From positions 68,805,852-68,869,851 of the forward strand of contig NC_084463.1 in NCBI RefSeq assembly GCF_027409185.1: a stretch of DNA of 64,000 nt, written 5' to 3'. The translations under genes and the position numbers were made by a program. Numbering within the stretch: the stretch's first letter is position 1; every line of letters begins with the position of its first letter. Shown here piece after piece: positions 1 to 10,190 of the stretch. The stretch comes from Cynocephalus volans (Eukaryota; Chordata; Mammalia; Dermoptera; Cynocephalidae). The notes under the pieces were generated by a model. That model saw only the letters and a list, made by a program, of their open reading frames with translations, did no database searches and was not told the DNA's origin.

Positions 1-796
1 ACTAGCCCACATTTCAACTAGAAAGGTCTCTCAGTATAGGGACATTTTCAAGAAACAACTATCTTTGAAGTGATGGCAATTAAAGGTTGTTTCAAACTGC
101 ATTATATAGTAGAGGTATTTATTTTGAAATCCAATTTTCCATTTGTTGCTTAAAAATACATAACTGAAAATTTAAAAAACCTATTTAAAATACTGTTTCC
201 CAAGCTATCTAGTCAGGAAGGTATGCTCAAGACTGTATCCTCCCTGGGCTTCAATTTCACTGGTAAAAGGCAGCTGGTTTAGCCCTCTTCCCGTCCTACG
301 GTGCGCAAGGCTTTGTAAACTAAGTCATACTGTCAATATTTTCTAGGGCCTACCGCGTGCAGGGTGGCCTTGGACAGTAGTGGGATATTTAACAGGCAGA
401 TTAAGAATGGGCTATGAAACTGGGAAAAGAAAAAATAGAATTTGATAGCATTTAAAAATAAAAATATAAAAACATTCACTACGAAAAAAACCGATTACTT
501 GTTAAATTTCCCTACACACATTTTACGGTTTAGTAGGGTCTCTATTTTCAATCACACGGGGGAGGAGCTAATTTTTACAGCGATCGAGGCCTCGGAGGCG
601 CTTACAAAGACCGTGGACTCCAGGCCCTGCGCACGTCTGAGACCCGGCAGCACCGCCCACTCTCGCCCCGGGGCCAGCCACAAGTGGTCTAGAGCGCGGG
701 CGTCGACCCTAGGGCGGGACGGGGGTGTCCACTGCCGGCCCACCTCCCCCAACATCTGCTTCCTGGGCTCCAAATACCAAAGACCTGGAGTAGTAC
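1..796 (-). other. AASDHPPT intron 1, start
   Basis: This is the intron that follows AASDHPPT exon 1, read on the minus strand from the donor at 796 to the window edge. The first 240 bases are CpG-rich and belong to the island; the rest is AT-rich. Short open frames at 442-810 and 552-773 are random frames in GC-rich DNA and have no protein-like features. I see no repeat I can name. Confidence 0.7.
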
Positions 797-979
797 CATG
801 GCTGCCTTAGCGTCCCGGGCAAAGACGAACTGGCCTATGCGCTCCTTCTCCTCGGGCTGGATCGATCGCACCGCCAGCAGCCATTCGGCTCGGCTCGGCA
901 GCCAAGTGCCGCAGGAAAAGGCCCAGCGCACGCCCTCCATGGATGGCACGAGGCAGAACCGTTTGGCGGGGAAAACCAT
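797..979 (-). CDS. AASDHPPT: AASDHPPT coding exon 1 (partial gene)
   Basis: This exon encodes the first 61 residues of the L-aminoadipate-semialdehyde dehydrogenase phosphopantetheinyl transferase. The enzyme moves 4'-phosphopantetheine from CoA onto a serine of carrier domains in cytosolic fatty acid synthase, the mitochondrial acyl carrier protein and related proteins. Reading starts at the ATG at 979 with MVFPAKRFCLVPSMEGVRWA and runs through RSIQPEEKERIGQFVFARDA to KAAM; I recognise this as the known AASDHPPT N-terminus. The frame ends exactly at a GT donor (complement of 796-795), so translation beyond it is intron. The catalytic Mg-binding and CoA-binding residues lie in later exons, left of the window. 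The exon sits in the CpG island shared with KBTBD3, which is transcribed the other way. I see no frameshift or stop. Identity is by recognition; the exon end is by splice consensus. Confidence 0.93.
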
Positions 980-1198
980 GCACTGAAAACGGACCCGGCC
1001 TCCACCTCGAGACTAATGGCGCGGCTGCGAACGTGGCCCCACCCCCTTCTTCCCGGCGTCTGTGCGCGGAGGGCGGGGCGTCGCGCTGCGTCAACGGCAC
1101 GTTTCCCATAAGAGCACTCACTGCCTCGGCCTCCTCCTCTCGGAGAAAACGGCTGGGGGCGGAGACGGAAGCCGGTTAAGGCGCTCTGCGGCATCGTG

Positions 1199-1210
1199 TG
1201 ACGTCATTGG
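1199..1210. promoter_or_regulatory. full CRE overlapping an inverted CCAAT box
   Basis: TGACGTCA, a perfect palindromic CREB/ATF site, occupies 1199-1206. It runs directly into ATTGG (1206-1210), the reverse of CCAAT, the NF-Y core. Such close pairs are common in TATA-less housekeeping promoters. It lies between the two divergent first exons, so it could serve both genes. Binding is inferred. Confidence 0.6.
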
Positions 1211-1249
1211 GGCGTGCCTTCGGAGGCGAGCGAAGGGAGGGACCAAGGC

Positions 1250-1376
1250 CAAGAGCTGCACCGTTACGCCACTCACGCTTGCGGAAGAACTAACGGGACA
1301 GCCGGGCAAGCCAATCGTAACCAGTCCTCTGGAGGCAAGGAGACTGGGGTGGAGACTTCGGAGACTGCAGTTGCAG
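1250..1376 (+). other. KBTBD3: KBTBD3 5' untranslated exon 1 (approximate)
   Basis: No KBTBD3 coding sequence exists here. The first exon is inferred from the strong donor CAG|GTGGGT at 1376/1377 (alternative GTGAGC at 1381) inside the CpG island, and from the acceptor at 15065 that opens with only 12 untranslated bases. The 5' boundary is a guess. A further untranslated exon could lie between here and 15 kb, but I cannot identify one. Confidence 0.45.
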
Positions 1377-2419
1377 GTGGGTGAGCTCCGGGGTCTGAGG
1401 GAAGAGTGGGGTGGTAGCACTTTATCCCCGGGGACTTGGCCCCTACGACCCACACAGAAAAGGATTTCCTTGGCTTCGGCTGCTTCTGTCGCTCCTTCAT
1501 ATTTGGGGATGGGAGAGGTGTCCGCGGCCAGGAGGAGACTGCCTTGGTGCCCCCTGGAGTTGTACAACGCGGCGGCCCTAAGTTGCTTCCTCCCCTCCGC
1601 CTCAACCCTATCGGCTGAAGACCCACCCTCACCCAGGACACTCCCTACCCTTAGCAGCCGCCCACCATGAAACCCTCCATTGAGGGCCGACCTAAGACAC
1701 TATCCCAGTGTGGGGCTCTGGCCCCGCCTGAACCCGAGGCCGCCAGCTAATGCCGACCCTTTACTGCGGGATCAAAACGCCCAGGTGCTGTTTTGGGATT
1801 GTCAAACTTGGGCCGGATCCTCAGAGAGAAAACTGAGGATTCTGTTGTTGAGGCATCAGTGATTCGGTCCTTCCTTAAACAGCAGCAGAACCAAGTAAAT
1901 AACTTAAGCGACCCTTCAGATTTACCCTGTGCCTTTGCTCAGTTATTTTCTCAGGACCTTCTGAAGGGTCGTGTTGATGTATGTCTCAGTTTTCATAGTT
2001 TCGTGTAGACTGTTGGTGGCTTTTATATGAGAGCCCACTCGATCAGAGTCCCCTGCGGGTTTTGGTCCAGGGAAAAGTTGGTCTCTGCAGATGAATGCAA
2101 ATGACTAACTTGGTGGTAGATTAAATGCCATACTGTGGGATTCAGCCAATTCCCTTCTTCTTCTGGCTGCCAGGAAATATCAGCCAAAGGCTGCAGTAGC
2201 AGTTAACATGATTACTTGCTTATTTCTATCCTCCTCAGGATGGATTCTATTCTGTTTTAATCTATGTTTGTTTCCATTAACTTGTTGTAATTTTATGAGC
2301 CCCCTTGAATCCTGTGCAAGTAGATGGGATTTTGAACACACACAAACCCTTAAAGGACAGTAAAATGAATTAATGGCGTAATATATCAATTCAGTTAATA
2401 CTTAGTGAAAGCCTATGTC

Positions 2420-2520
2420 AGGTGCCATATTTAAGGTCTTCTTACCACTTGCAGGGAGCTTATAGTCTAATCTGGCAAGGCAGATAAGGCACATATATAA
2501 ATAAAGCTACAGTACGAGAA
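2420..2520 (-). repeat. L2 fragment
   Basis: The pattern (a 'gggagcttatagtctaat' core followed by 'ggcaaggcagataa') matches the reverse of the L2 3' region. It is old and diverged. Confidence 0.4.
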
Positions 2521-2998
2521 AATAATAAGATGTCAAATAAATAGGTACTCTACTAGTCATAATTCAGTTCTCCAATTTTAACTTTGTGTGTCTCAGCATC
2601 GTGTTACAACTTTTTCTTTCTGTCTTTGAGCTGATTTTTTTATAATTTTGGCATATTACTTTTATGTTTCTAAAACATTTATATGTACATTATCTTGCAT
2701 GTTCTTCTTGCATGTTCATGTGCAGTAGTTATTAGACTGAGAAGGAGAGTCCAGCAAGGTAGGAAACCTGAGGAGTGTTGTGGCACAGATCCTGAGACAA
2801 GTGTTTCAAAAAGGGAGAACTAGTTAACACCTTATATTCCTGAGAGATTAAATGAGATGAGAGAGAAGTGAGCATTTGACTTCAAAATGGTAATGTGGTG
2901 ACATTGACCAAGGACAGTTTTAAAAGGGTAAAAGAGAGGAACTTGATTATAGTGGGTTGAGATGATAACTGGAGGTGATGCTCCCACAGATTGTTCTT

Positions 2999-3184
2999 TT
3001 TTTTTTTTTTTGCCTTTTACTCGTGACCGGTAAGGGGATCGCAACCCTTGGCTTGGCGTCGTCCGCAGCAACGCGCTCAGCCAGTGAGCGCACCGGCCAG
3101 CCCTATATAGGATCCGAACCTGCGCGGCGGGAGCGACACTGCGCTCCCAGCGCCGCACTCTCCCGAGTGTGCCATGCGGTCGGC
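2999..3184 (-). mobile_element. tRNA-Ile-derived SINE, dimer (CYN-type)
   Basis: Poly-T at the left marks the A tail of a minus-strand insertion. Two tRNA-like units follow, each with degenerate A and B boxes. The element is flanked by a perfect 16-bp duplication (CCCACAGATTGTTCTT at 2983-2998 and 3185-3200), so it is a clean and fairly recent L1-driven insertion. Confidence 0.88.
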
Positions 3185-3357
3185 CCCACAGATTGTTCTT
3201 TAAAGAAGTTTTTCTGGGTTAAAGAATAGAAAAATGGAATGGTAGGTAAAAGGTCAAAAGATAGATTTTTGTTTGATGTTTGTTTAAAGATAGGAGATAC
3301 AAGAATCATGCTGATGAAAAATGTCAAGTAGAGTGGAAGAAATTGTTGATGTAGGTG

Positions 3358-4370
3358 TCTTAGTCCGTTTTGTGTTGCTATAACAGAATACCTGAGTGTT
3401 GCTTTGCCTCACATGGATTTGTCACCTCTCTTACCCTGGGTAATGGAGCCGCAAAAAGGATTACTCAAAACCCATTTCTTCTGAACAGTGAGAGACCCCA
3501 AAGGGGTTAATTTCCCGGAACCCTCAAGAGAGAGGCATTCCTTCCTTTGGAAATTAACCACAAACTGGGGTTCTCTCCCCGCATTTATTCTCCAGACCAG
3601 GAAGTTACAGGAAAAGAACATAGGTGGCGTTATGGCTAGAAATAGTTTAACAGTAGAGGCTGGTAACATCAGTGGAACAAGCAAAGTGACATTCCATAAT
3701 GCAATTTGCAAAAGGTTAAGTCAATCCACCAACAAAAGCTTGATCTTAGCAGACACTGTTTTTCCCTACAGCAATTCCCCCAGTATTTTACATATCAGTC
3801 AAGTAACTTGTCTGTCTTTGAGCCAGCAACTTTGCTGTGTTACAAAGACTTTAGCCTGAGGAAAGTTTCCTGTCTTTTGCAAGGTTAACATTTCTATATG
3901 TAATTCCAAAAGATTAAGCTAAACCTGAGACTACAGGGCTTTGGAAAATAGGCCCCGTGAAACACATTTGCTCCAATCCACACCTGAGACCGGGTAATTT
4001 ATAAAGAAAATGAAATTTATTGCTTACAGTTTCTGAGGCTGGGAAGTCCAAAGTCCATGTGGTGGTGTTGACAGTGATTCTGGGATCTCACATTGGAAGC
4101 TGGTGGAAGCAGAGAGTAAAGAGAAAGACACTCATCTTCTTTTAAAGCCCTCAGAACCACTCCCCTGACCACCATTTTTAATCTATTCACTACAGCATGG
4201 TCCTACAATCCAGTCACCTCTTCAATTACCAAGGCTCCAATTACCATAATAGGATTTCCCACCCTCTTAACAGTCACAGTAGGGGCTAAGTTTCTAATAA
4301 ATAAAACTTGGGGAACACAATTCAAACTTCAATGAGTTTTGGGGGGACATAATTCAATCCACTACAGTAG
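3358..4370 (-). mobile_element. MLT1-type (ERVL-MaLR) LTR, split by another LTR
   Basis: Read on the minus strand, the repeat starts near 4370 and ends at 3358 with the typical MaLR tail (stalled 'ataaattacccggtctcaggt' block, then 'attctgttatagcaacacaa' and 'cggactaagaca'). It is interrupted between 3397 and 3982 by a younger LTR. No internal viral genes are present. Confidence 0.7.
3397..3982 (-). mobile_element. solo LTR of an endogenous retrovirus, nested
   Basis: A 586-bp unit that starts TG and ends CA, flanked by a 6-bp direct repeat CCTGAG (3391-3396 and 3983-3988), inserted in the MaLR LTR. An AATAAA lies on the minus strand near 3584-3589, which sets the orientation. Its left end resembles the LTR at 45204 ('taatggagc.gcaaaa.gattactcaaa'), so the two form a family. 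No gag, pol or env remains. Confidence 0.7.
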
Positions 4371-4389
4371 GAGATGTGGGTAGTTGTGT

Positions 4390-4535
4390 GTGTTTGTTTT
4401 CACCACTCTAAAGTGCACTCCAGTGTGAAGGACCATGTCTACTCTTAGCTGTATACCCCATATCTAGAATAGTACCTGCCACAATAATAGCTACTCTATA
4501 AACTTTCTAATATTTGTTGAATAAATGGACGATGT
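4390..4535 (+). repeat. L2 3'-end fragment
   Basis: Ends in the L2 signature AATATTTGTTGAATAAATGG, preceded by 'aatagtacctgccacaataa'. Old and diverged. Confidence 0.55.
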
Positions 4536-4589
4536 GGGTTCTGCTTATCTTATGTTCTTTCAACTCATTCTTCATAGGTCAGCTAGAAA

Positions 4590-5375
4590 GATTTTTTTTT
4601 TTTAATTAGATAATGTCATTGTCCAGTTTAAAGTCATCAGTAGGTTCCTATTGCACTTAGAACAAAAGCCTAGCTCCTTGTGGCCTGGAGGATCTTACAT
4701 GAGGTCGAGCCTGCCTTCTGCAGCCCTAGCTCCTGACATGCTCTCACTAACTATATTCCAGCCACATTGGCCACCTTTAATTTCCTAAAACTGAAGTACT
4801 CCTTTCTCACTTTAGGGCTTTACACATGAGTTCTCTCACCAGCCACTTACTTTCTCATCATTCAGGTCTCAACCTAAATGACACCTTCTCAGAAAGGCTT
4901 TCCCAGTAATGTAGTAGATGAGAGCAAGGGATCGGAGACAGAATGTCTGAGTTCACATCCCTGCTCCCCACTTACTTTCTGTGTGATCTTAGGCAAATCA
5001 CTTAAGTTCATTTTCCCTGTCTGTAAAATGGAAATAATAGTATCTGCTTATAAAGTTGTTTTGAAGATTAGAAGAGTATATAAAGCATGTAGTACAGAGC
5101 CCGGCACATAGTAAGCACTATGTAAGTGTTCCCAGTTACCGTTATTATCTGAAATTGAATGTCCCCCACTGTTCATTTTTATTTACATTTCCCTATTGTT
5201 TCTTTACAGTGTTTATAACAACTTACAATTATTAATTTGTGTCACTTATTTATTGTCAGTCTTCCTCACCAGATACTGAACAAAGAAGCAGGGACCATGT
5301 CTGCCTTTTATTCTCCTTGCTATCTCTAGTGCCTGTCAAATAGTTAGCATCTATAATAAATACTGAATAGACTAG
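4590..5375 (+). repeat. L2 fragment, interrupted by MIR
   Basis: L2-like text on both sides (4590-4910: 'agccacattggccacctttaa', 'tcaggtctcaacctaaatga'; 5150-5375: 'agggaccatgtctgccttt', 'ctataataaatactgaatag') is split by the MIR at 4914. Confidence 0.6.
4914..5148 (+). repeat. MIR SINE
   Basis: Shows the MIR core order: 'tgtgtgatcttaggcaaatc', 'cctgtctgtaaaatgg', then 'gagcccggcacatagtaagc'. Nearly full length. Confidence 0.8.
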
Positions 5376-6319
5376 GCCAGAAATCATGCTTTGTATCGAA
5401 ACATTGGTGACCAAAGTAATATCACTGGAGGACACAGTGAAATCAAAGCCCAGATCAGTCAGAGCAGAGCTTTAGTTTAATATGCTACTTCTATCAAGCA
5501 GTGTTTTTGTCATTACTTTGTATCAAAGGCTTGGTTCTTAGGCTTGACTCTTGTACTTTTATTTATTCAATTATTTAAATCGAATTTTAGTGGAAGACAT
5601 TAAAAGAAAGAATAAGAATAATTTTGATATTAATTCAGTGTTTTCGTCAGGAAGGTATTTCAATGAAGCTGAGAGGCAATCTTATAAACTACATTATTAT
5701 TTTATGTACTATTAAGAAAAAGTTACCAACCTAACTGTGACACAACTTTTTGTCACTTGGAATTTTTCATACTTATGCAAAGAGCCCCTTTTTAAAAAAA
5801 AATCGTATAACAGCCTTGTGCATACACAGAAAGAAAAATGTAAGCAAAATTAATTGACTGAGGTACTCCTACAACTTAACATTCAAAGTCTAACAATTTT
5901 GATTCACTTTCAACTCAAGAGGCTTTATGTCCATGTTTTATCCATATAATATTCTCTGTTTAGAGCATTAGTGATATATCATTTCTTAAATGAGCATCCA
6001 TTATTATCTCCAGATTTTTTTCCAAGACGCTGATAACCATTCTTCAGATTTAATAAACACGTAATGACAAATATGTCGTGGATACTACCCTACCAAAGCG
6101 ATTATAAGATGCCTGTCAATTTCAGTTATAAGTGTGAAAAAATTTGTGTCTTAAAAATCAATAAAATATTGTAATTGAATTTGAAGAATATTTGGAGAAA
6201 AATGATTAGCTTGTAAATCTTTTGCCAAGAATCAAGAATTTTTTAACAGTTAATAATGTTATTGATTTTAATCATTAATATTTATATACCACTGATAATA
6301 TTAATTTAATATTCATGAT

Positions 6320-6450
6320 ACTATTTACGTATCACAGCAGTCCAGTGTGATAGTGTGTCCACTTTGCAGATTAAGAAGCCAAAGACTCAGAGAGCCTAAG
6401 TAGGAGTCACTAGTAAGTGATGGACCATTTAGGGCCCTCTTCCCTCCTGC
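6320..6450 (-). repeat. MIR fragment (weak)
   Basis: Reverse-strand MIR-like core ('tttgcagattaagaagccaa' and 'tcactagtaagtgatgga'). Diverged. Confidence 0.4.
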
Positions 6451-7258
6451 TCCAAATCTCACGTTCTTTGTTATTTGCAAAATACTGTACACTAATATAA
6501 GTAGAGATGTAGTCAAACGAAATTTGTGAAATAGAAACTTTCAGCTTCTTGGATTTGTCATTCTGTGTAGAATACACACAGCAGGATTTACTTTTCAACA
6601 ACTTTATAAAAGTGAATAGCTGTGGACGATCCTAGTATAGTTTATTATTAGTATAATTTATTATTTTTTATTATTTTTATACTTGAAATTGTTTAGTTAA
6701 GTTTGTTTTTACACCAATTTATAGAAATAAAAATTACTTTATGCTTACATCATTGGGTTCAATTGTTGTTCATGAACCATTAGCCTCAATAGTTGACTTA
6801 ATCCAACACAAGATCTAAATTACATACATGTTTTTAATGACATTGAAGTTAATGAAAAAGTGTTTGTGGTTGGGGTTTTTTAAGTTGATGTTCTCAAAAC
6901 TTATGCCACTATGCAGAAATATTATTTTTATCCCTTTGAAAGTCTCTGATTTGGGTACCTTTATGCTGTTTTATTTTCTACTTATTTTAAAATACTGAGG
7001 AGCCTCTTCATCTCAAAAATAAAGTGATGTTTTCTTTGCATTTGTAAATATTTTGAGCAAGAACAAAACAGGAATATCAAATTAGTTTCCAAATTGAATT
7101 GATAATTTCTTATCTTTTAATATTTATTTTGAAATAATTATATACAAGAAGTTGCACATAGCATAGAGAGTTCCCATGTATTCTTCACCCAGTTTCCCCC
7201 AATGGTTGCATTTTACATAATTATAGCACAAAATCAAACCAGGAATTTGATGTTGGTG

Positions 7259-7287
7259 CTGTGTGTGTGTGTGTGTGTGTGTGTGTA
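7259..7287. repeat. (GT)n microsatellite
   Basis: Uninterrupted GT dinucleotides inside the 3' part of the old L1. Confidence 0.9.
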
Positions 7288-7980
7288 GTTCCATGTCATT
7301 TTCTCACATGTGTAGATTCCTGTAACCATCATCACTATCAAGATGCAGAATACTGTAGGTCACTACAAAGGTCTCCCTGTGCATAATTACCTCCCTCACC
7401 CCCCACCCTCCACCACCTTCAGCCCCTGGCAACCACTAATGTGTTTTCCAAGTCTACAGTTTTTAATCAAGAATGTTATATAAATGGAATCATACAGTAT
7501 GTGAACTTTTGATATTGGCTTTTATTTACTCATCATAATGCTTTTGAAATCTGTATAAGTTGTCATGTGTATCAGCAATTTGTGCCTTTTTAATGGTGAG
7601 TTGTTTTCCATAGTATGGATGTAGCACAGTTTATTTACTCATGCACCTGAGCAACATTTTGGTTGCTTCCAGTTTTTGACTATACAAATGAAGCTGTTAC
7701 AAAACAGCACATATAGGTTTTTCTGCACGCATAAGTTTTCATTTCTCTAAGGTGAATACCCAGCAGTATTGTTGGATAATATGGTAAGCATATGTCTAGT
7801 TTTTTAAGCAACTGCCCGACTGTTTTCACCAGCAACATATGGGTGATTCAGTGTTTCTGTACACCCTCTGGAGCATTAGGTGTTGTCACTATTTTCTGTT
7901 TTAACCTTTCTGATAGATGGTAGTGGTAATTCATTTTAGTCTTAATTTGTATTTTCATAATGACTAATAATTTTGAACTT

Positions 7981-8074
7981 TTTTTTTTTTGGCAGCTGGC
8001 CAGAACAAGGAACTGAACTCTTGACCTTGGTCTTACAAGGCCATGCTCTAACCAACTGAGCTAAACCAGCCAGC
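7981..8074 (-). mobile_element. tRNA-derived SINE, monomer
   Basis: Poly-T then a single tRNA-like unit in reverse ('aaccaactgagctaaaccag' is the A-box side). It sits within the old L1 ORF2. Confidence 0.7.
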
Positions 8075-8779
8075 ACCTGAACATATTTTTATGCATTTAT
8101 TTGCCATCTGTATATTCTCTTTGGTGAAATATTTCTTCATGCCATTTCTCCATTTTTAATTGGATTGTTTGGTTTTTTACTATTGAGTTTTGAGAGTTTT
8201 TTATGTAGTCTACCATTATCAGATTTGGTTCACAAATATTTTCTCCTGGCTTGTAGCTTGTCTTTTCATCTTCTTAATTGGGACTTTTATAGAAGAAAAA
8301 TGTTAGTTTTGATACAATCCCATCAACTTATTTTTTAATGAATTGTACTTTTGATGTCATGTCTAACAACTCATTGACTAATCCCTGGTCACCAAGATTT
8401 TCTCCTATATTTTCTTCTAAAAGTTTTATAGTTTTATATTTTACATCTAAGTCTATGGTCCCTTTTGAGTTAGTTTTTGATAAAGTATGATGTTTAAATC
8501 GAGGTTCATTTTCGTGTCCATGGATATTCATTTGCTTCAGCACTATTTATTGAAAACATTATTTTTCCTCCATTGAATTGCTTTTGCATTTTTATCAAAA
8601 GTTACTTGGCTGTACGTACTTGTGTGGGCTATTTTTTTCATTTCTGTATTTTGTTCTACTGATGTATGTATCTGTCCTTTTACCAGTTTCACACAGTCTT
8701 GATTACTGTAGCTATAATGTCTTGAAATCAGGTAGACTTATTCTTCCTGTACTATTATTCTTTTCAAAATCATGTTAGA

Positions 8780-8948
8780 GGGCCAGCCCATGGCTCACCT
8801 GGGAGAGTATGGTGCTGATAACACCAAAGCCATGGGTTCAGATCCCTATATAGGGATGGCTGATTAGCTCACTTGGGAGAGCATGGTGCTGACAACACCA
8901 AGTCAAGGGTTAAGATCCCCTTACTGGTCATCTTTTTAAAGAAAAAAG
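8780..8948 (+). mobile_element. tRNA-Ile-derived SINE, dimer (CYN-type)
   Basis: Two tandem tRNA-like units. The second (GATTAGCTCACTTGGGAGAG ... ACACCAAGTCAAGGGTTAAG) still follows tRNA-Ile closely. Flanked by a 14-bp target duplication with one mismatch (8766-8779 and 8949-8962). Confidence 0.88.
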
Positions 8949-9020
8949 AAAATCGTGTTAGATATTCTAGTTTCTTTATCATTTCATGTAAATTTTAAAG
9001 TAATCTCATCTATATCTATT

Positions 9021-9206
9021 AGGAAATCTTCCAAGGATTTTGGTAGGAATTATGTTAAGCCTGTGTATCAATTTGGGGGAATTGACATCTTTGCTATGTT
9101 GACTTTTCCAGTCAGGAAATCTTCCAAGGATTTTGGTAGGAATTATGTTAAGCCTGTGTATCAATTTGGGGGAATTGACATCTTTGCTATGTTGACTTTT
9201 CCAGTC
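9021..9206. repeat. perfect 93-bp tandem duplication
   Basis: Unit 1 is 9021-9113 and unit 2 is 9114-9206, with no difference that I can find between them. It lies in the L1 ORF2 remnant. Because 93 is 31 codons, it leaves a repeated 31-residue stretch in open frames on both strands, which is not evidence of coding. Confidence 0.95.
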
Positions 9207-10097
9207 AGCAGACATAGCATGTCTCTCCATTTATTTAGTTCTTCTTTGATTTTTTTTTGTTAGTATTTTGGAGTTTTCAGCATAGAAGTCCTGTACATAT
9301 TTTGTTAGATTTATGCCTAAGTACTTCTTTTTGTTTTGTTTTCTTTTTTTTTTTTTTTTTGAGCTATTATATTTTAAAGTTTGGTTTTCGTGTGGTCATT
9401 GCTAGTATATAGAAATACAGTTGATTTTTGTGTGTTGCTTTTGTATCACGTGGCTTTGCTGAATTCACGTATGTTCTGTGAGGCTTTTTTCCTTGGGACT
9501 TTCTACGTAGACTATCTGGACATCCACACAAATATAGTTTTATTTCTTCCTTTTTAATGTACATGCTTTTTATTGAATTTTCTTGCTTTAGTGTGCTGGC
9601 TACAGACTCCAGCACTATGATGAACAGCAGTGGTAAGAGTGATCATCTTTGCCGTTTTTCTCATCTTAGGGGAAAGGCATTCAGTGTTTTACCATTTAGT
9701 ATAATGTTAGCTATAGGTTTTTTTGTAGATGTTGTCTGTCAAGTTGAAGGGGGAACTTCCCCTTCATTCCTTATTTGCTACGTGTTTTTCTCGTGAATGG
9801 GTGTTGGATTTTGTCACATGCTTTTTCTGTGTCAATTGATATGTAATTTTTCTTCTTCAGCTTTCTAATATGGTGGATTACATTGATTGATACATCCTTC
9901 CATAAACTTAGTTAGAGGGTATAATTCCTTTTATAAATTGCTGGATTCTTTTTGCTAATATCTTTTTAAGAATTTTTGTAGCTATATTTGAGAAATATTA
10001 GTCTCTAGTTGTAGGGTTTAGATTTTTTGTTTGTTTGTTTGCTTAGGCTGCTTTCTTTGGAGTACCACAGTAATACTGGCTTCATAAAATTAGTTGG

Positions 10098-10190
10098 TGT
10101 GCTGGCCGGTTGGCTCAGTTGGAGAGAGCATGGTATTATAAGGTCAAGGGTTCAGATCCCTGTACCAGCCAGCCACCAACAAAAAAATAG
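10098..10190 (+). mobile_element. tRNA-Ile-derived SINE, monomer
   Basis: One tRNA-like unit (GGCCGGTTGGCTCAGTTGG ... GGGTTCAGATCCC) and a short A tail. Target duplication AATTAGTTGG at 10088-10097 and 10191-10200. Confidence 0.85.

Larger units (their letters stand above)
560..1640. promoter_or_regulatory. CpG-island bidirectional promoter, AASDHPPT / KBTBD3
   Basis: The stretch is rich in GC and CpG, in sharp contrast to the AT-rich flanks. It holds the AASDHPPT start codon on the minus strand and, only about 400 bases away, a plus-strand splice donor that fits KBTBD3 exon 1 (TTGCAG|GTGGGT at 1376/1377, or GTGAGC at 1381). There is no TATA box. Visible sites include a CRE next to an inverted CCAAT box (1199-1210), a forward CCAAT at 1311 and ETS-like CGGAAG cores near 1166 and 1282. 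Head-to-head arrangement implies shared regulation; the exact start sites cannot be read from sequence. Confidence 0.8.

Noticed and set aside
1062-1670. 202-codon open frame in the first CpG island
   Set aside because: Long frames are common in GC-rich DNA. It crosses the promoter and the inferred KBTBD3 donor, has no domain features and low-complexity composition.
8955-9263. 102-codon frame with a repeated 31-residue segment
   Set aside because: The repeat comes from the 93-bp DNA duplication in a reversed L1 ORF2; the mirrored frame on the other strand shows the same. Not a repeat protein.
10098-10190. Possible tRNA-Ile gene
   Set aside because: The unit has an A tail, target duplication and mismatched stems, and sits inside an L1. 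It is a SINE, as are the other tRNA-like units.
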